The notes below the pieces were generated by a model. The model worked only from the letters and a program-made list of their open reading frames with translations. It was not told the DNA's origin and made no database searches. 17,424 bases of DNA from Paludibacteraceae bacterium. GTDB lineage: Bacteria > Bacteroidota > Bacteroidia > Bacteroidales > Paludibacteraceae. A program made the position numbers and the translations under genes. The first letter of the stretch is position 1, and each line of letters starts with the position of its first letter. Of this stretch, positions 6,625-15,900 are shown in pieces. The stretch covers positions 1 to 17,424 of the forward strand of contig JAFPLG010000147.1 of NCBI GenBank assembly GCA_017402895.1, in the 5' to 3' direction.

Positions 6625-7119
6625 ATGGCTAAATTAACAGCAGAACAGATTGAGGAACGCGCAGAACGTGCGAAAGAACTGTTTCACCAAGGATTCAATT
6701 GCGCACAAGCTGTAGTGGGTGCTTGTTGCGACCTCTTTGGAATGCCGGACCAACAGACCGCTATGCGTATGGCGGCCGGTTTCGGTGGCGGTATGGGACG
6801 TATGCGCCTCACATGCGGAGCGGCTTGCGGCATGTTCATGCTGGCAGGACTCGAAAACGGTAGTACCACGCCCCACGACAACGAGGGCAAGATGCAAAAC
6901 TACGTGCTGGTTCAGAAATTGGCCGGAGAGTTCCGCGCTAAGTATGGTTCGATTACCTGCGGCGAGCTGCTGGGACTCGTGCCTAAGGGACAGTGTGTGC
7001 CGCAGATGGACCTGGACCCACGCCCTGCTGAGCGTACGCCGGAGTACTATGAGAAACGTCCTTGCCCGGAGATGATAGCCGAAGCCGTACGAATCGTACT
7101 AAAAGAAGCAGAGAACTGA
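6625..7119 (+). CDS. C_GCAxxG_C_C family cysteine-rich protein
   Basis: This 164-residue protein has eight cysteines: C26 (FNCAQAV), C34 and C35, C64 and C68 (LTCGAACG), C112 (ITCGELLG), C124 and C147 (RPCPEM). That spacing and the glycine-rich FGGGMGRM segment match the C_GCAxxG_C_C family. Its members are thought to bind a metal or use redox cysteines; a precise function is not established. I chose the ATG at 6625, not the in-frame start at 6577, because 6577 lies inside the terminator and upstream of the expected transcription start. It is the first gene of an operon with cysteine synthesis 8 bases behind it, which hints at a role in sulfur or thiol handling. Confidence 0.88.
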   Translation: MAKLTAEQIEERAERAKELFHQGFNCAQAVVGACCDLFGMPDQQTAMRMAAGFGGGMGRMRLTCGAACGMFMLAGLENGSTTPHDNEGKMQNYVLVQKLAGEFRAKYGSITCGELLGLVPKGQCVPQMDLDPRPAERTPEYYEKRPCPEMIAEAVRIVLKEAEN

Positions 7120-7127
7120 AAGAAAAT

Positions 7128-8033
7128 ATGACTCATTCCAGTCTCATACAGATGATCGGACGTACACCGATGGTGGAAATGCCCGTTGATGGAGCGCAAA
7201 AAGGCGTTCGCTTGCTGCTCAAACTGGAGCGGCAAAACCCCGGTGGCAGCGTGAAAGACCGTACGGCGCTGGCGATGATAGAGGATGCGGAACAACGAGG
7301 CGTGCTGACACCCGGCGGCACAATCATCGAACCAACCAGCGGCAACACAGGCGTCGGTTTGGCATGGATCGGACGCACAAAAGGTTACCGCGTAGTGCTT
7401 ACCATGCCCGATACCATGTCGGTGGAACGACGCAACCTGCTGCGCGCCTACGGGGCCGAACTGGTGCTGACTCCCGGTGCCGAAGGCATGAAAGGTGCCA
7501 TCGCCCGTGCCGAAGCCCTGCGTGACGCCACACCCGGCAGCATCATCCTGGGGCAGTTTACCAACCCCGCCAATCCCGAAGTGCACTATCGCACCACCGG
7601 ACCCGAGATATGGAACGATACATGCGGACAGGTGGATGTGTTCGTTGCCGGTGTCGGCACAGGCGGCACGGTGAGCGGAGTAGGCCGGGCACTCAAAGAG
7701 CATAAGGCCGATATAGAGATTATAGCCGTGGAACCCGATGCGTCGCCCGTACTCTCCGGAGGACAGGCCGGCCCGCATAAGATACAAGGTATCGGTGCGG
7801 GATTTGTGCCGCAGACCTATCAGGCGCAGTATGTCGATAGAGTCATGCGCATCACCAACGACGAGGCATACGAAGGTGCACACCGGCTTGCCGAACAAGG
7901 ACTGCTGGTAGGAATATCCTCCGGCGCCGCATACATGGCTGCCATGCGACTGGCACGACAACCCGAATATGCGGGACGAACCATCGTAGCACTACTGCCC
8001 GATACAGGAGAAAGATATCTGAGCGTATTATGA
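7128..8033 (+). CDS. cysK: Cysteine synthase (O-acetylserine sulfhydrylase)
   Basis: This 301-residue PLP enzyme joins O-acetylserine and sulfide to make cysteine in the cytoplasm. The PLP lysine is K43 in PGGSVKDR. The substrate loop TSGNTG is at 70-75. The phosphate-binding GTGGT and the late GISSGAA motif are both present. Length and order fit CysK/CysM; the neighbouring cysE supports CysK. The ATG at 7128 gives the normal N terminus (SLIQMIGRTPMVEM), so the longer frame from 7062, which overlaps the previous gene, is not used. Its stop overlaps the cysE start as ATGA. Confidence 0.95.
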   Translation: MTHSSLIQMIGRTPMVEMPVDGAQKGVRLLLKLERQNPGGSVKDRTALAMIEDAEQRGVLTPGGTIIEPTSGNTGVGLAWIGRTKGYRVVLTMPDTMSVERRNLLRAYGAELVLTPGAEGMKGAIARAEALRDATPGSIILGQFTNPANPEVHYRTTGPEIWNDTCGQVDVFVAGVGTGGTVSGVGRALKEHKADIEIIAVEPDASPVLSGGQAGPHKIQGIGAGFVPQTYQAQYVDRVMRITNDEAYEGAHRLAEQGLLVGISSGAAYMAAMRLARQPEYAGRTIVALLPDTGERYLSVL

Positions 8034-8716
8034 TACAAGTACCTACAATAGAAGAACTGAAGCAACTGATGGCGCATATGCGGGCGGTGGTCTTTCCGGA
8101 CTATTTTCCGAAAGCAGACGCACCACGCTCACTCGCGTTGCCGGATGAGTTCTGGACACGGGTGCCGGAGATAAGCCGGCTGGTACATACCGATGTGGAT
8201 GCCGTGTTGCATAACGACCCCGCCGTGACCGACCGAGGCGAAGTGATACTGAGTTACCCGCTCACCCAGACGATGCTCCATTTTCGTACTGCCCATGTCC
8301 TTTACCAACTGGGCGTGCCCTACGTGCCACGTATGTTGACCGAGTTGGCACATGCACGAACCGGAATAGATATCCACCCGGCTGCTACGATAGGCGACTA
8401 TTTCTGTATCGACCACGGCACAGGTGTCGTTATCGGCGAGACAACCATTATCGGCAGTCATGTGGTGCTCTACCAGGGCGTAACACTCGGAGCCAAGAAC
8501 TTTGAATACGACGACGAGGGACGACCGATGGATATTCCGCGTCACCCCATACTGGAAGACCATGTGACGGTCTATTCCAACACATCTATTCTGGGCCGCG
8601 TGCGCATCGGTCACGATACCATTATCGGCGGTAACGTTTGGTTGACAACGGACGTACCGGCCAACTCGCTGGTACTCCAAAGTACTCCGGAAATACGAAT
8701 CAAAAACAAATCATAA
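8030..8716 (+). CDS. cysE: Serine O-acetyltransferase (EpsC-like)
   Basis: This 228-residue acetyltransferase makes O-acetylserine from serine and acetyl-CoA for the preceding CysK. The N-terminal helical part has the NDPA motif (D63). The left-handed beta-helix part holds TGIDIHPAATIG (H116), IDHGTGVVIGET (H129) and LYQGVTLGA. These match serine acetyltransferases of the EpsC/SatA kind rather than the longer enterobacterial CysE. The C terminus reads RIKNKS and does not end in isoleucine, the residue that docks into CysK in the classical cysteine synthase complex. The ATGA overlap with cysK implies coupled translation. Confidence 0.93.
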   Translation: MIQVPTIEELKQLMAHMRAVVFPDYFPKADAPRSLALPDEFWTRVPEISRLVHTDVDAVLHNDPAVTDRGEVILSYPLTQTMLHFRTAHVLYQLGVPYVPRMLTELAHARTGIDIHPAATIGDYFCIDHGTGVVIGETTIIGSHVVLYQGVTLGAKNFEYDDEGRPMDIPRHPILEDHVTVYSNTSILGRVRIGHDTIIGGNVWLTTDVPANSLVLQSTPEIRIKNKS

Positions 8717-8737
8717 ATATCAAATATCAAATCGCAA
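8715..8737 (+). repeat. 7-base tandem repeat abutting the lpd start
   Basis: The words AAATATC (8715), AAATATC (8722) and AAATCGC (8729) are followed by AAATG, so the lpd start codon sits at the edge of the next unit. It overlaps the last two bases of the cysE stop and fills the whole 21-base gap. Copy-number change would alter gap length but not the lpd frame. Confidence 0.75.
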
Positions 8738-10093
8738 ATGAATAGATATTTCATAGCTATTCTGGGTGGTGGCCCTGCAGGATATACGGCCGCAGAGAAA
8801 GCCTCGAAAGCAGGCAAAGACGTGGTGCTCTTTGAGCAAAATGCGGTAGGTGGCACATGTCTCAACGTAGGTTGTATTCCTACCAAATCGCTCCTATATG
8901 GCGCCAAACAGTACTACAACGCTTCGCATGCACAGAAATATGGCGTTACGGCCGAGAATGTAGCATTCGATTTCGCCGCCATGCAGAAACGCAAGACCAT
9001 CGTGGTGCGCAAACTCGTGGCAGGCATCAAACAGCGCCTCAACAACGAACACTGCACCCTGGTAAGCGGCGCCGCGCGGGTGCTGAGCCGCACGGACGAA
9101 CTGGTGACGATAGAGTGCAACGGCGAGACTTACGAGGCCGAGAACCTGCTTATCTGTACGGGTTCCACCAATTTTGTACCACCGATTCCCGGCATCCAGG
9201 ACAACCCCGCCGTATGGGACTCCACCGATGCTCTGGCTGCACAAGAACTCCCGAAATCGATTATTATCGTCGGGGGTGGCGTGATCGGAATGGAGTTTGC
9301 GACGCTCTACCATGAGCTGGGTGTGCCCGTCACGGTCATCGAAGCTATGCCGACCATCCTGCCCAACCTGGACCAGGAAGTAGTTGCGGTGCTGCTGGAG
9401 AAATACCGCAAGGCCGGCATCAATATCCTGACTTCCACCAAGGTGACAGCGGTTACCGACAATGGATTACGGGTTACGGGCGCAGATGGCGAAGAGGCTT
9501 CTTTTGAAGCCGACAAGATCCTGGTCAGTGTCGGTCGTCGCGCCAACCTGCAAGGACTGGAGGCATTGACCGATCTGGAACTCTATCGTGGAGGTGTCGT
9601 AGTGGACGAGTTTATGAAAACCAATCTGGACAACGTATATGCCTGCGGTGATGTGACCGGCAAGATTATGCTGGCGCACGTAGCTGCTCGTCAGGCCGAA
9701 GTGTGCATCGGGCGTCTACTCCGTCAGATACCGCTGCAACGCATCGCATACAACGCCATTCCTTCGGTGGTCTATACCAATCCCGAGATAGCCACCGTCG
9801 GCATCACGGAACAGCAGGCCGCAGAAATGAATATCGAGACGGAGGTACGCCGTTTGCCGATGACCTTCAGCGGCCGGTTTATGGCGGAGAACGAAGGTGA
9901 GACCGGACTATGCAAGATGGTGGTGGACAGCAAGAAACAGACCGTACTGGGTGTGCACATGATCGGTAATCCCTGCTCGGAGTTTGTCGCTGCCGCCTCG
10001 TTTGCCGTACGTAACGGCTATACAATACAGGAAATGGAACAAGTGGTCTTCCCGCATCCTACGGTAAGCGAAATCCTGCACGAAATATTATAA
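8738..10093 (+). CDS. lpdA: Dihydrolipoyl dehydrogenase (E3)
   Basis: This 451-residue FAD-dependent disulfide oxidoreductase re-oxidises dihydrolipoamide with NAD+. It has the N-terminal FAD loop GGGPAGYTA (10-18), the redox disulfide GGTCLNVGCIPTK (C41, C46), an NAD-binding GGGVIGMEFA segment, and YACGDVTG. The C-terminal HPTVSE pair (H440, E445) is the catalytic His-Glu of true E3 enzymes and sets it apart from mercuric or glutathione reductases. No 2-oxoacid dehydrogenase or glycine-cleavage gene is adjacent. It presumably serves complexes encoded elsewhere, or a thiol-redox role with the sulfur genes before it. The stop TAA overlaps an ATG as TAATG at 10091-10095. Confidence 0.94.
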   Translation: MNRYFIAILGGGPAGYTAAEKASKAGKDVVLFEQNAVGGTCLNVGCIPTKSLLYGAKQYYNASHAQKYGVTAENVAFDFAAMQKRKTIVVRKLVAGIKQRLNNEHCTLVSGAARVLSRTDELVTIECNGETYEAENLLICTGSTNFVPPIPGIQDNPAVWDSTDALAAQELPKSIIIVGGGVIGMEFATLYHELGVPVTVIEAMPTILPNLDQEVVAVLLEKYRKAGINILTSTKVTAVTDNGLRVTGADGEEASFEADKILVSVGRRANLQGLEALTDLELYRGGVVVDEFMKTNLDNVYACGDVTGKIMLAHVAARQAEVCIGRLLRQIPLQRIAYNAIPSVVYTNPEIATVGITEQQAAEMNIETEVRRLPMTFSGRFMAENEGETGLCKMVVDSKKQTVLGVHMIGNPCSEFVAAASFAVRNGYTIQEMEQVVFPHPTVSEILHEIL

Positions 10094-10094
10094 T

Positions 10095-10129
10095 GGCTAA
10101 AGGCGAAAGATTATAGGCGAAAGGTGAAC
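10095..10129 (+). repeat. Five-heptad tract spanning the lpd-MATE junction and MATE start
   Basis: Five 7-base words in one register, GGCTAAA, GGCGAAA, GATTATA, GGCGAAA and GGTGAAC, run from 10095 to 10129. The last contains the GTG start of the MATE gene (10124). The third introduces the TAG that ends the reading frame opened by the ATG at 10093. Confidence 0.75.
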
Positions 10130-11458
10130 AAGCGGATCCTACAATTGGCGGTGCCGAGTATTCTGGCGAATATCACCATTCCACTCGTTGGACTGGTGGA
10201 TACTGCTATCGTAGGCCATATATCCGATGCATCGGCGATAGGAGGTATCGCTATCGGTACGATGCTGTTCGACCTGCTCTATTGGAACTTCGGTTTCCTG
10301 CGGGTGGGTACGAGTGGCATGACGGCCCAGGCGTTTGGAAAGGGACAAAAAGACGAATGCAAGCAGATATTGACCCAGAGTCTGGGTATAGTCGCTATCG
10401 CTACGGTGGCTATCTGGTTGCTGCAGTGGTTGTTTGTGACGGCAGTTCTGGCCTGTGTTCCCTGCTCGCCCGAGGTGGCCGAGTTCTCACGTCACTATTT
10501 CTTCGTACGCATATGGGCGGCTCCGGCAACACTGAGTCTGCTGGCTATGAAGGGCTGGTTTATCGGCATGCAGGATACCGTCTCGCCAATGGCCGTTGAC
10601 ATACTGGTCAATGTGGTGAATATGGTCGTGAGTTACGTGCTTGCGGTCCATACACCGCTGGGACCCATCGGCGTGGCATACGGAACACTCGTAGCCCAGT
10701 ATAGCGGTCTGTTGCTGGCCGTCAGTATATTGCTTGTGAAGTATTCCGATTTGTCGATATTCCGAGGACTGGAGACATGGCGCTCATCTGTTCAATGGTC
10801 TAAGATGCGACGACTGCTTGTGCTGAACGGCAATCTGTTTGTCCGCAGTTTGTGCTTCATGGTGGTGTATGTCGGTTTTACATCTCTGGCAAGCCGATAT
10901 GGAGATACAGAGCTGGCTGTGAGTGCAATACTGATGAAGCTGTTTATGATATTCAGCTATTTCGTGGATGGTTTTGCCTTTGCCGGCGAAGCATTGGTGG
11001 GCAGATATATCGGCGAACGCCAACCTCTGATGATGCGCAAAGCCGTTCGCCTGCTGTTCGTATGGTCGGTTGGAGTAGGGCTGCTCTTCACGGGAGTATA
11101 TGCCATATGGGGCGATGAGTGCATATGGTTGATGACGAGCGACCAGTCGGTGATTCATGCTTCCGCTCCGTATATGGGATGGCTGATAGCGATGCCGATA
11201 GTCAGCACGTTGGCCTTTATGTGGGACGGCGTCTTTGTGGGTGCCACTGCCGGCCCCGAGATACGAAACTCGATGATATGGGCAGCTTTGGCGTTTGTAG
11301 CGGCCTACGTGGCGTGCAATAAGCCGTTGGGTGTACAAGCCATCTATATCGCTTATTTTGCCCACTTGATAGCACGTGTGCTGTATTTGACAATTAAATG
11401 GAAACCATTATATGATACGCAAGTTAGAAAACCGGCGATGGAAGGTGCTCAAGAGTGA
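10124..11458 (+). CDS. MATE-family efflux transporter (DinF-like)
   Basis: This 444-residue inner-membrane protein has about 12 hydrophobic segments and the normal MATE length. The N terminus KRILQLAVPSILANITIPL and the motif GTSGMTAQAFGKGQ (about 63-76) fit the DinF branch of the MATE family. These antiport sodium ions or protons with organic cations or other toxic compounds; the substrate is not readable here. The start is a GTG; the only upstream ATG (10093) is out of frame and ends after seven codons. Its 3' end overlaps the Nudix gene by 47 bases. Confidence 0.92.
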   Translation: MNKRILQLAVPSILANITIPLVGLVDTAIVGHISDASAIGGIAIGTMLFDLLYWNFGFLRVGTSGMTAQAFGKGQKDECKQILTQSLGIVAIATVAIWLLQWLFVTAVLACVPCSPEVAEFSRHYFFVRIWAAPATLSLLAMKGWFIGMQDTVSPMAVDILVNVVNMVVSYVLAVHTPLGPIGVAYGTLVAQYSGLLLAVSILLVKYSDLSIFRGLETWRSSVQWSKMRRLLVLNGNLFVRSLCFMVVYVGFTSLASRYGDTELAVSAILMKLFMIFSYFVDGFAFAGEALVGRYIGERQPLMMRKAVRLLFVWSVGVGLLFTGVYAIWGDECIWLMTSDQSVIHASAPYMGWLIAMPIVSTLAFMWDGVFVGATAGPEIRNSMIWAALAFVAAYVACNKPLGVQAIYIAYFAHLIARVLYLTIKWKPLYDTQVRKPAMEGAQE

Positions 11459-11978
11459 GAATATCCTCAAGTTGGGACCGTGGCTCAGCGTGCGACAAGA
11501 GTGCGTGAAGCTGCCTTCCGGTGTAGAGATTCCTACGTGGTACGTACTGGAATTCCCCGACTGGATTAACGTGATTGCCCTAACCAAAGACGGACAGATG
11601 GTGATGGTGGATCAGTATCGTCATGCGCTGGGTGAAACCCACTACGAACTGGTGGCCGGCGTGATAGACCCGGGTGAGACACCGCTCCATGCCGCACAAC
11701 GCGAACTGAGCGAAGAAACGGGCTATGAAGGCGGCGAGTGGTCACTCTTTATGACTCTTTCGCCTAACCCGACCAATCACAACAACCTGTCGTACACCTT
11801 TCTGGCGCGGGGCGTAGAGAAACGTCGTGACCAACACCAGGAACCGACAGAAGATATCGGTATTGACTTGTTCGCAGAGGATGAGGTGCGTCAACTGCTG
11901 GAACAGGGTGAGATAGTTCAAGCGCTGCATGCCGCACCGTTATGGCGCTATTTTGCCGAAAAACAAAAGAAACAATGA
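11412..11978 (+). CDS. Nudix hydrolase, ADP-sugar pyrophosphatase-like
   Basis: This 188-residue protein contains a complete Nudix box, G83 through Y105, fitting GX5EX7REUXEEXGU (key residues G83, E89, R97, E98, E101, E102, G104). The preceding NVIALTKDGQMVMVDQYRHALG and YELVAGVIDPGE segments are typical of the ADP-ribose/ADP-sugar pyrophosphatase branch; the exact nucleotide is not certain. The ATG at 11412 lies inside the MATE gene. A GTG at 11445 would shorten the overlap to 14 bases and still keep the conserved VLKSE segment, so the start is not settled. Its stop overlaps the RND adaptor start as ATGA. Confidence 0.9.
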   Translation: MIRKLENRRWKVLKSENILKLGPWLSVRQECVKLPSGVEIPTWYVLEFPDWINVIALTKDGQMVMVDQYRHALGETHYELVAGVIDPGETPLHAAQRELSEETGYEGGEWSLFMTLSPNPTNHNNLSYTFLARGVEKRRDQHQEPTEDIGIDLFAEDEVRQLLEQGEIVQALHAAPLWRYFAEKQKKQ

Positions 11979-12982
11979 AACGAAAACTAATCTTATTATC
12001 CGCTTTGGTGGCATTAGTATCCTGTACGAGCCATCAAGATAAGCAGCCGGAGACGCGTCCGATAGATGTGCGAGTGATGGCTGCCGGTGTCGGACATGAT
12101 GCTTCGTCGCATAGCTACGCAGGACGGATAGAAGCTAAAGCTTCCCGGCCGCTTTCCGTGCAGACATCAGGCCGTATTCTGGAGATGACAGTCCGTGAAG
12201 GAGAGTATGTCAAGGCTGGACAACTCTTACTGCGCATCGACAATACTCAGCAGCTGAATGCACTTGAAGCCGCCAAGGCTGTGTTGCATCAGGCTGAAGA
12301 TGCGTACCAGCGTGTAGAGAAAGTGCATGAATCGGGCGTAGTGAGCGAATTACAATGGGTGGAGGTGCAGACCAAACTCAACGAAGCCCGTACTACGGTA
12401 GAAACAGCCGAACACATGGTTCGCCAGTGTGAACTGCGTGCACCGGTAGACGGTATTATCGGTCAATGCTACGTCGAGGTGGGCCAGTCCGTACTGCCTG
12501 TTCAGCCACTTCTCGAACTGCTGAACGTCAGTGAATACTATGTGCGCTTCGGCGTGCCGGAAACCGAGATAGCAGGCGTCAATATCGGTGATAAAGGAGT
12601 GCTCCGCGTAAAAGCCATTGGTGAAGAAGATATCCCCGTAACGATTATCGAGCGCAGCATGAATGCCAATACACTGGCGCACACCTATAATGTGTTGGCA
12701 CGACTCCAGCGCAAAGATGCCGTACTGCCCGGCATGATAGGTGATGTGACGCTCCGTGCGCAAGAGGTGGACGGACTGATTGTTCCAACCGAATGCATCC
12801 AACTGATGCGAACGCAACCGACTGTATGGGTGGCTCGCGACTCTGTGGCCGTACGCTGTCCGGTCCGTTTGGGAGAATATGTGAATAGTGGTGTGGTGGT
12901 TGATTCCGGACTGCAAGCCGGTGACCGCATCATTATCGAAGGATTTCAGAAACTATATAACAACGCAAAGATACACTATTGA
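11975..12982 (+). CDS. RND efflux periplasmic adaptor lipoprotein (MFP)
   Basis: This 335-residue adaptor has a lipoprotein signal peptide with the lipobox LVSC (C17), so it is anchored by lipid after export. The two lipoyl half-motifs are at about 61-90 (SGRILEMTVREGEYVKAGQ) and 153-172 (RAPVDGIIGQ). They flank a coiled-coil hairpin of about 92-150. A beta-barrel region and a membrane-proximal region follow. In RND pumps it bridges the inner-membrane pump and the outer-membrane channel. The ATG at 11975, in the ATGA overlap with the Nudix gene, gives the proper signal peptide; the longer frame from 11942 would put charged residues before it. The pump gene follows with a TTGA overlap. Confidence 0.93.
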   Translation: MKRKLILLSALVALVSCTSHQDKQPETRPIDVRVMAAGVGHDASSHSYAGRIEAKASRPLSVQTSGRILEMTVREGEYVKAGQLLLRIDNTQQLNALEAAKAVLHQAEDAYQRVEKVHESGVVSELQWVEVQTKLNEARTTVETAEHMVRQCELRAPVDGIIGQCYVEVGQSVLPVQPLLELLNVSEYYVRFGVPETEIAGVNIGDKGVLRVKAIGEEDIPVTIIERSMNANTLAHTYNVLARLQRKDAVLPGMIGDVTLRAQEVDGLIVPTECIQLMRTQPTVWVARDSVAVRCPVRLGEYVNSGVVVDSGLQAGDRIIIEGFQKLYNNAKIHY

Positions 12983-15900
12983 AAACAAGTACTCGTAATC
13001 ATGTAGAAGCTGCAATGCGACAGCACGGTCTGGTGCTGTTCGTATTCTTGGCGATGATGCTCTTCGGCATCTGGTCGTTGGGTCAGATGAACAAGGACGA
13101 GTTCCCGCAGTTCACCATACGTCAGGGCGTGGTGGCCGCTATCTATCCCGGTGCAACAGCCCAGGAGGTAGAGGAACAGGTAACCCGTCCGCTGGAAGAC
13201 TATATCAATAGTTTTGAGGAGGTGGACAAAGAGTTTACCTACTCGGTATCAGAAGACGGTATCGTGTATGTCTATGTGATGCTTCGCAATACACTCGAAT
13301 CGAACCACGAGGCCTGGGCTAAGATACGTGCCGGTCTGGATCTGCTACGCAAGACCAAGATGCCTGCCGGCGTGCTGGAAACCGTGGTTATCGACGATTT
13401 TGGTAATACGTCATCCATGTTGCTGGCTGTGACCAGCGCCGAGCGCAGCCCCCGTGAGTTGGAGCATTATGCCCGCCGACTGACAGAACGCCTGCGTACG
13501 ATTCCTGAAATGGGCCGACTACGTATTCTGGGCCAGCAGCAAGAGGAAATAGCCGTTACCGTTGACCCGCATCGACTGGCAGCTTATCATATTCCTCAGT
13601 CGGCTCTCCAGTCGCAGTTGACGCTCCAGGGCTTCCGTACCATCTCTGGCAAGAAAGGAGAGGGACAGTTGCTGCACGTAGATTTGCAAAACCGCACAGA
13701 ATATGAGGTAATGCAACAAATCATCACTACCGATCCGGCAACGGGCGCAACAGTCCGGCTGCGCGATATCGCCACTGTTGAACGGCGTTACCAGACCCCG
13801 GACCGCTATATTTCCTATTTCGGCAGCGACTCTCTCGGAAAAGAACCGGCTTCCTGTCTAATTGTCAATATTGAGATGGAACCGGGCAATAATATCGTGG
13901 AGTTTGGCGAGAAGGTGGAGAAAGTGCTGGAAGAGACACGCGCGACCTTGCCGCCCGACTTGGCGTTTCATCGCATTACGGACCAGCCCAAAGTGGTACA
14001 AGCTTCGGTATATTCGTTCTTGCGTGACATAGTGGTGTCTATCATCGTGGTAATAGTAGTCATGTTGCTGCTATTCCCATTGCGTACCGCCTTGGTAGCC
14101 AGCACGAGTGTGCCGGTCTGCACAGCGATATGTATCGGACTGATGTTCATGACGCGTATCGAACTGAATACGGTGACATTGGCCGCTTTAATCTTCGTTT
14201 TGGGAATGATAGTGGACGATAGCGTTATCGTAATAGACGGCTACACCAATGCTCTGGAAAAAGGCCATTCCCGTTGGTACTCGGCTGCAGTATCGACTAA
14301 GCAACTCTTTGTGCCGATGTCGTTGGCTACATGTGCTATCAGCGGTATGTTCTTCCCGATGACGCATATTATCACGGGACCATTAGGTGATTTCGTTCGT
14401 CTCTTTCCCTTCGCCGTTCTCTTTGCACTGACAGCCAGTATATTCTATGCCGGATGGGTAACACCGTATCTATCCACCCAGTTTATCCATCGCCAGAAAG
14501 ATGCCAAACTAACCCTCTTTGAGCGTGGTCAAATGCGTTTCTTCCGCTGGTTGCAAGACTGCTACGAACGGTTGTTGACAAAATGTTTCCGCCATCCAGG
14601 GGTAGTCTATGTGGCCCTGTTCATGGCGATAGGAATCGGCATCTTCCTACTGACGCAACTCAATATACAGTTGTTGCCCAAGGCAGATCGTGAATGCTTC
14701 GCCGTAGAGATCCATCTTCGCGAGGGAGCAACGCTCACAGAGACAGCTACTGTAGCCGACTCTTTGGCGCGTGAATTGCAACGCGACAGCCGTGTGACGA
14801 GCGTGACCAGTTTTGTAGGACAGGCATCGCCTCGTTTCCATGCCACATATACGCCTCAGATGGCCAGTCCGTCGTACGCGCAATTCGTGGTTAATACGAT
14901 TTCTCAAGATGCTACCGCCGAACTGCTCCAAGAGTATTCTGCCCGCTACGAAAATCATTTCCCGAATGCGTATATTCGCTTTAAGCAAATGGACTATCAG
15001 GCTGCCAAGAACCCGCTTGAGGTGCGTTTCCGTGGTGATGATCTGGAGCAGATGGCCGTACTGGCCGACTCGCTCAAGCAGTTTATGTCCGCCCAACCCG
15101 AAATGCAGTGGGTACACTCGGATTTTGATGCCTTTGCCCGCTCAACGGCTATCACGCTTCATGCCGACGAGGCAGCCCGGCTCGGAGTGACCGAGACGAT
15201 GCTTTCGCTCTATCTCAACCAGTTGACCAACGGTGCGAAACTGACCACTGTATATGAGGCGGATTATGCAGTACCTGTGATGCTTTATGCAACTGATGCC
15301 GACAGTTTGTCGGTGGATGAACTGCTCAATATGCCTGTCCCGACCTCCGTTCCCGGACAGTGGGTTCCGCTGCGCCAGGTTGCCTCCGTCTCACCCTCAT
15401 GGCATAGGGCGAATATCGAACGCCGAAATGCTATTCGTACTGTTACGGTCGGTTGTGACCTGCGTGGCAAGACCAGTCAGGTGGATGCCGAACGAAAGGT
15501 GCGCAAATGGATCGATAGTCAGCATTTCGATCAGGACCCGCAGTTTGAAGGAATACAAATTACCTACGGAGGACTGACGGAAATCAACGGAATGATTCTG
15601 CCTAAGATAGGATGGAGTATCGTGGCGGCGTTGTTGGTCATGTTCGTGCTAATGCTTTACCATTTCGGTAAGGTCTCGCTTGCTATATTGGCGCTGTCCA
15701 GTTCGGTGCTCTGTATATTTGGTGCGATGCTTGGACTATGGATATTCGGATTGGATATATCCATCACAGCCGTACTGGGAATAGTCAGCTTGATAGGAAT
15801 CATTGTGCGTAATGCCATCATGATGTACGAATATGCTGAGATATTGCGCAAACACGGCCGTACGGTGCGCTATGCCGCTTTCAAATCAGGCCTGCGTCGT

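Noticed and set aside
7047..7961. 304-codon open frame on the minus strand opposite cysK
   Set aside because: It lies almost wholly over cysK and the end of the previous gene, has a biased composition rich in His, Cys and Gly, and no recognisable domain; a shadow of the coding strand.
11942..11974. Upstream start for the RND adaptor at 11942
   Set aside because: It would put extra charged residues before the lipoprotein signal peptide; the ATG at 11975 gives a proper signal and an ATGA overlap.
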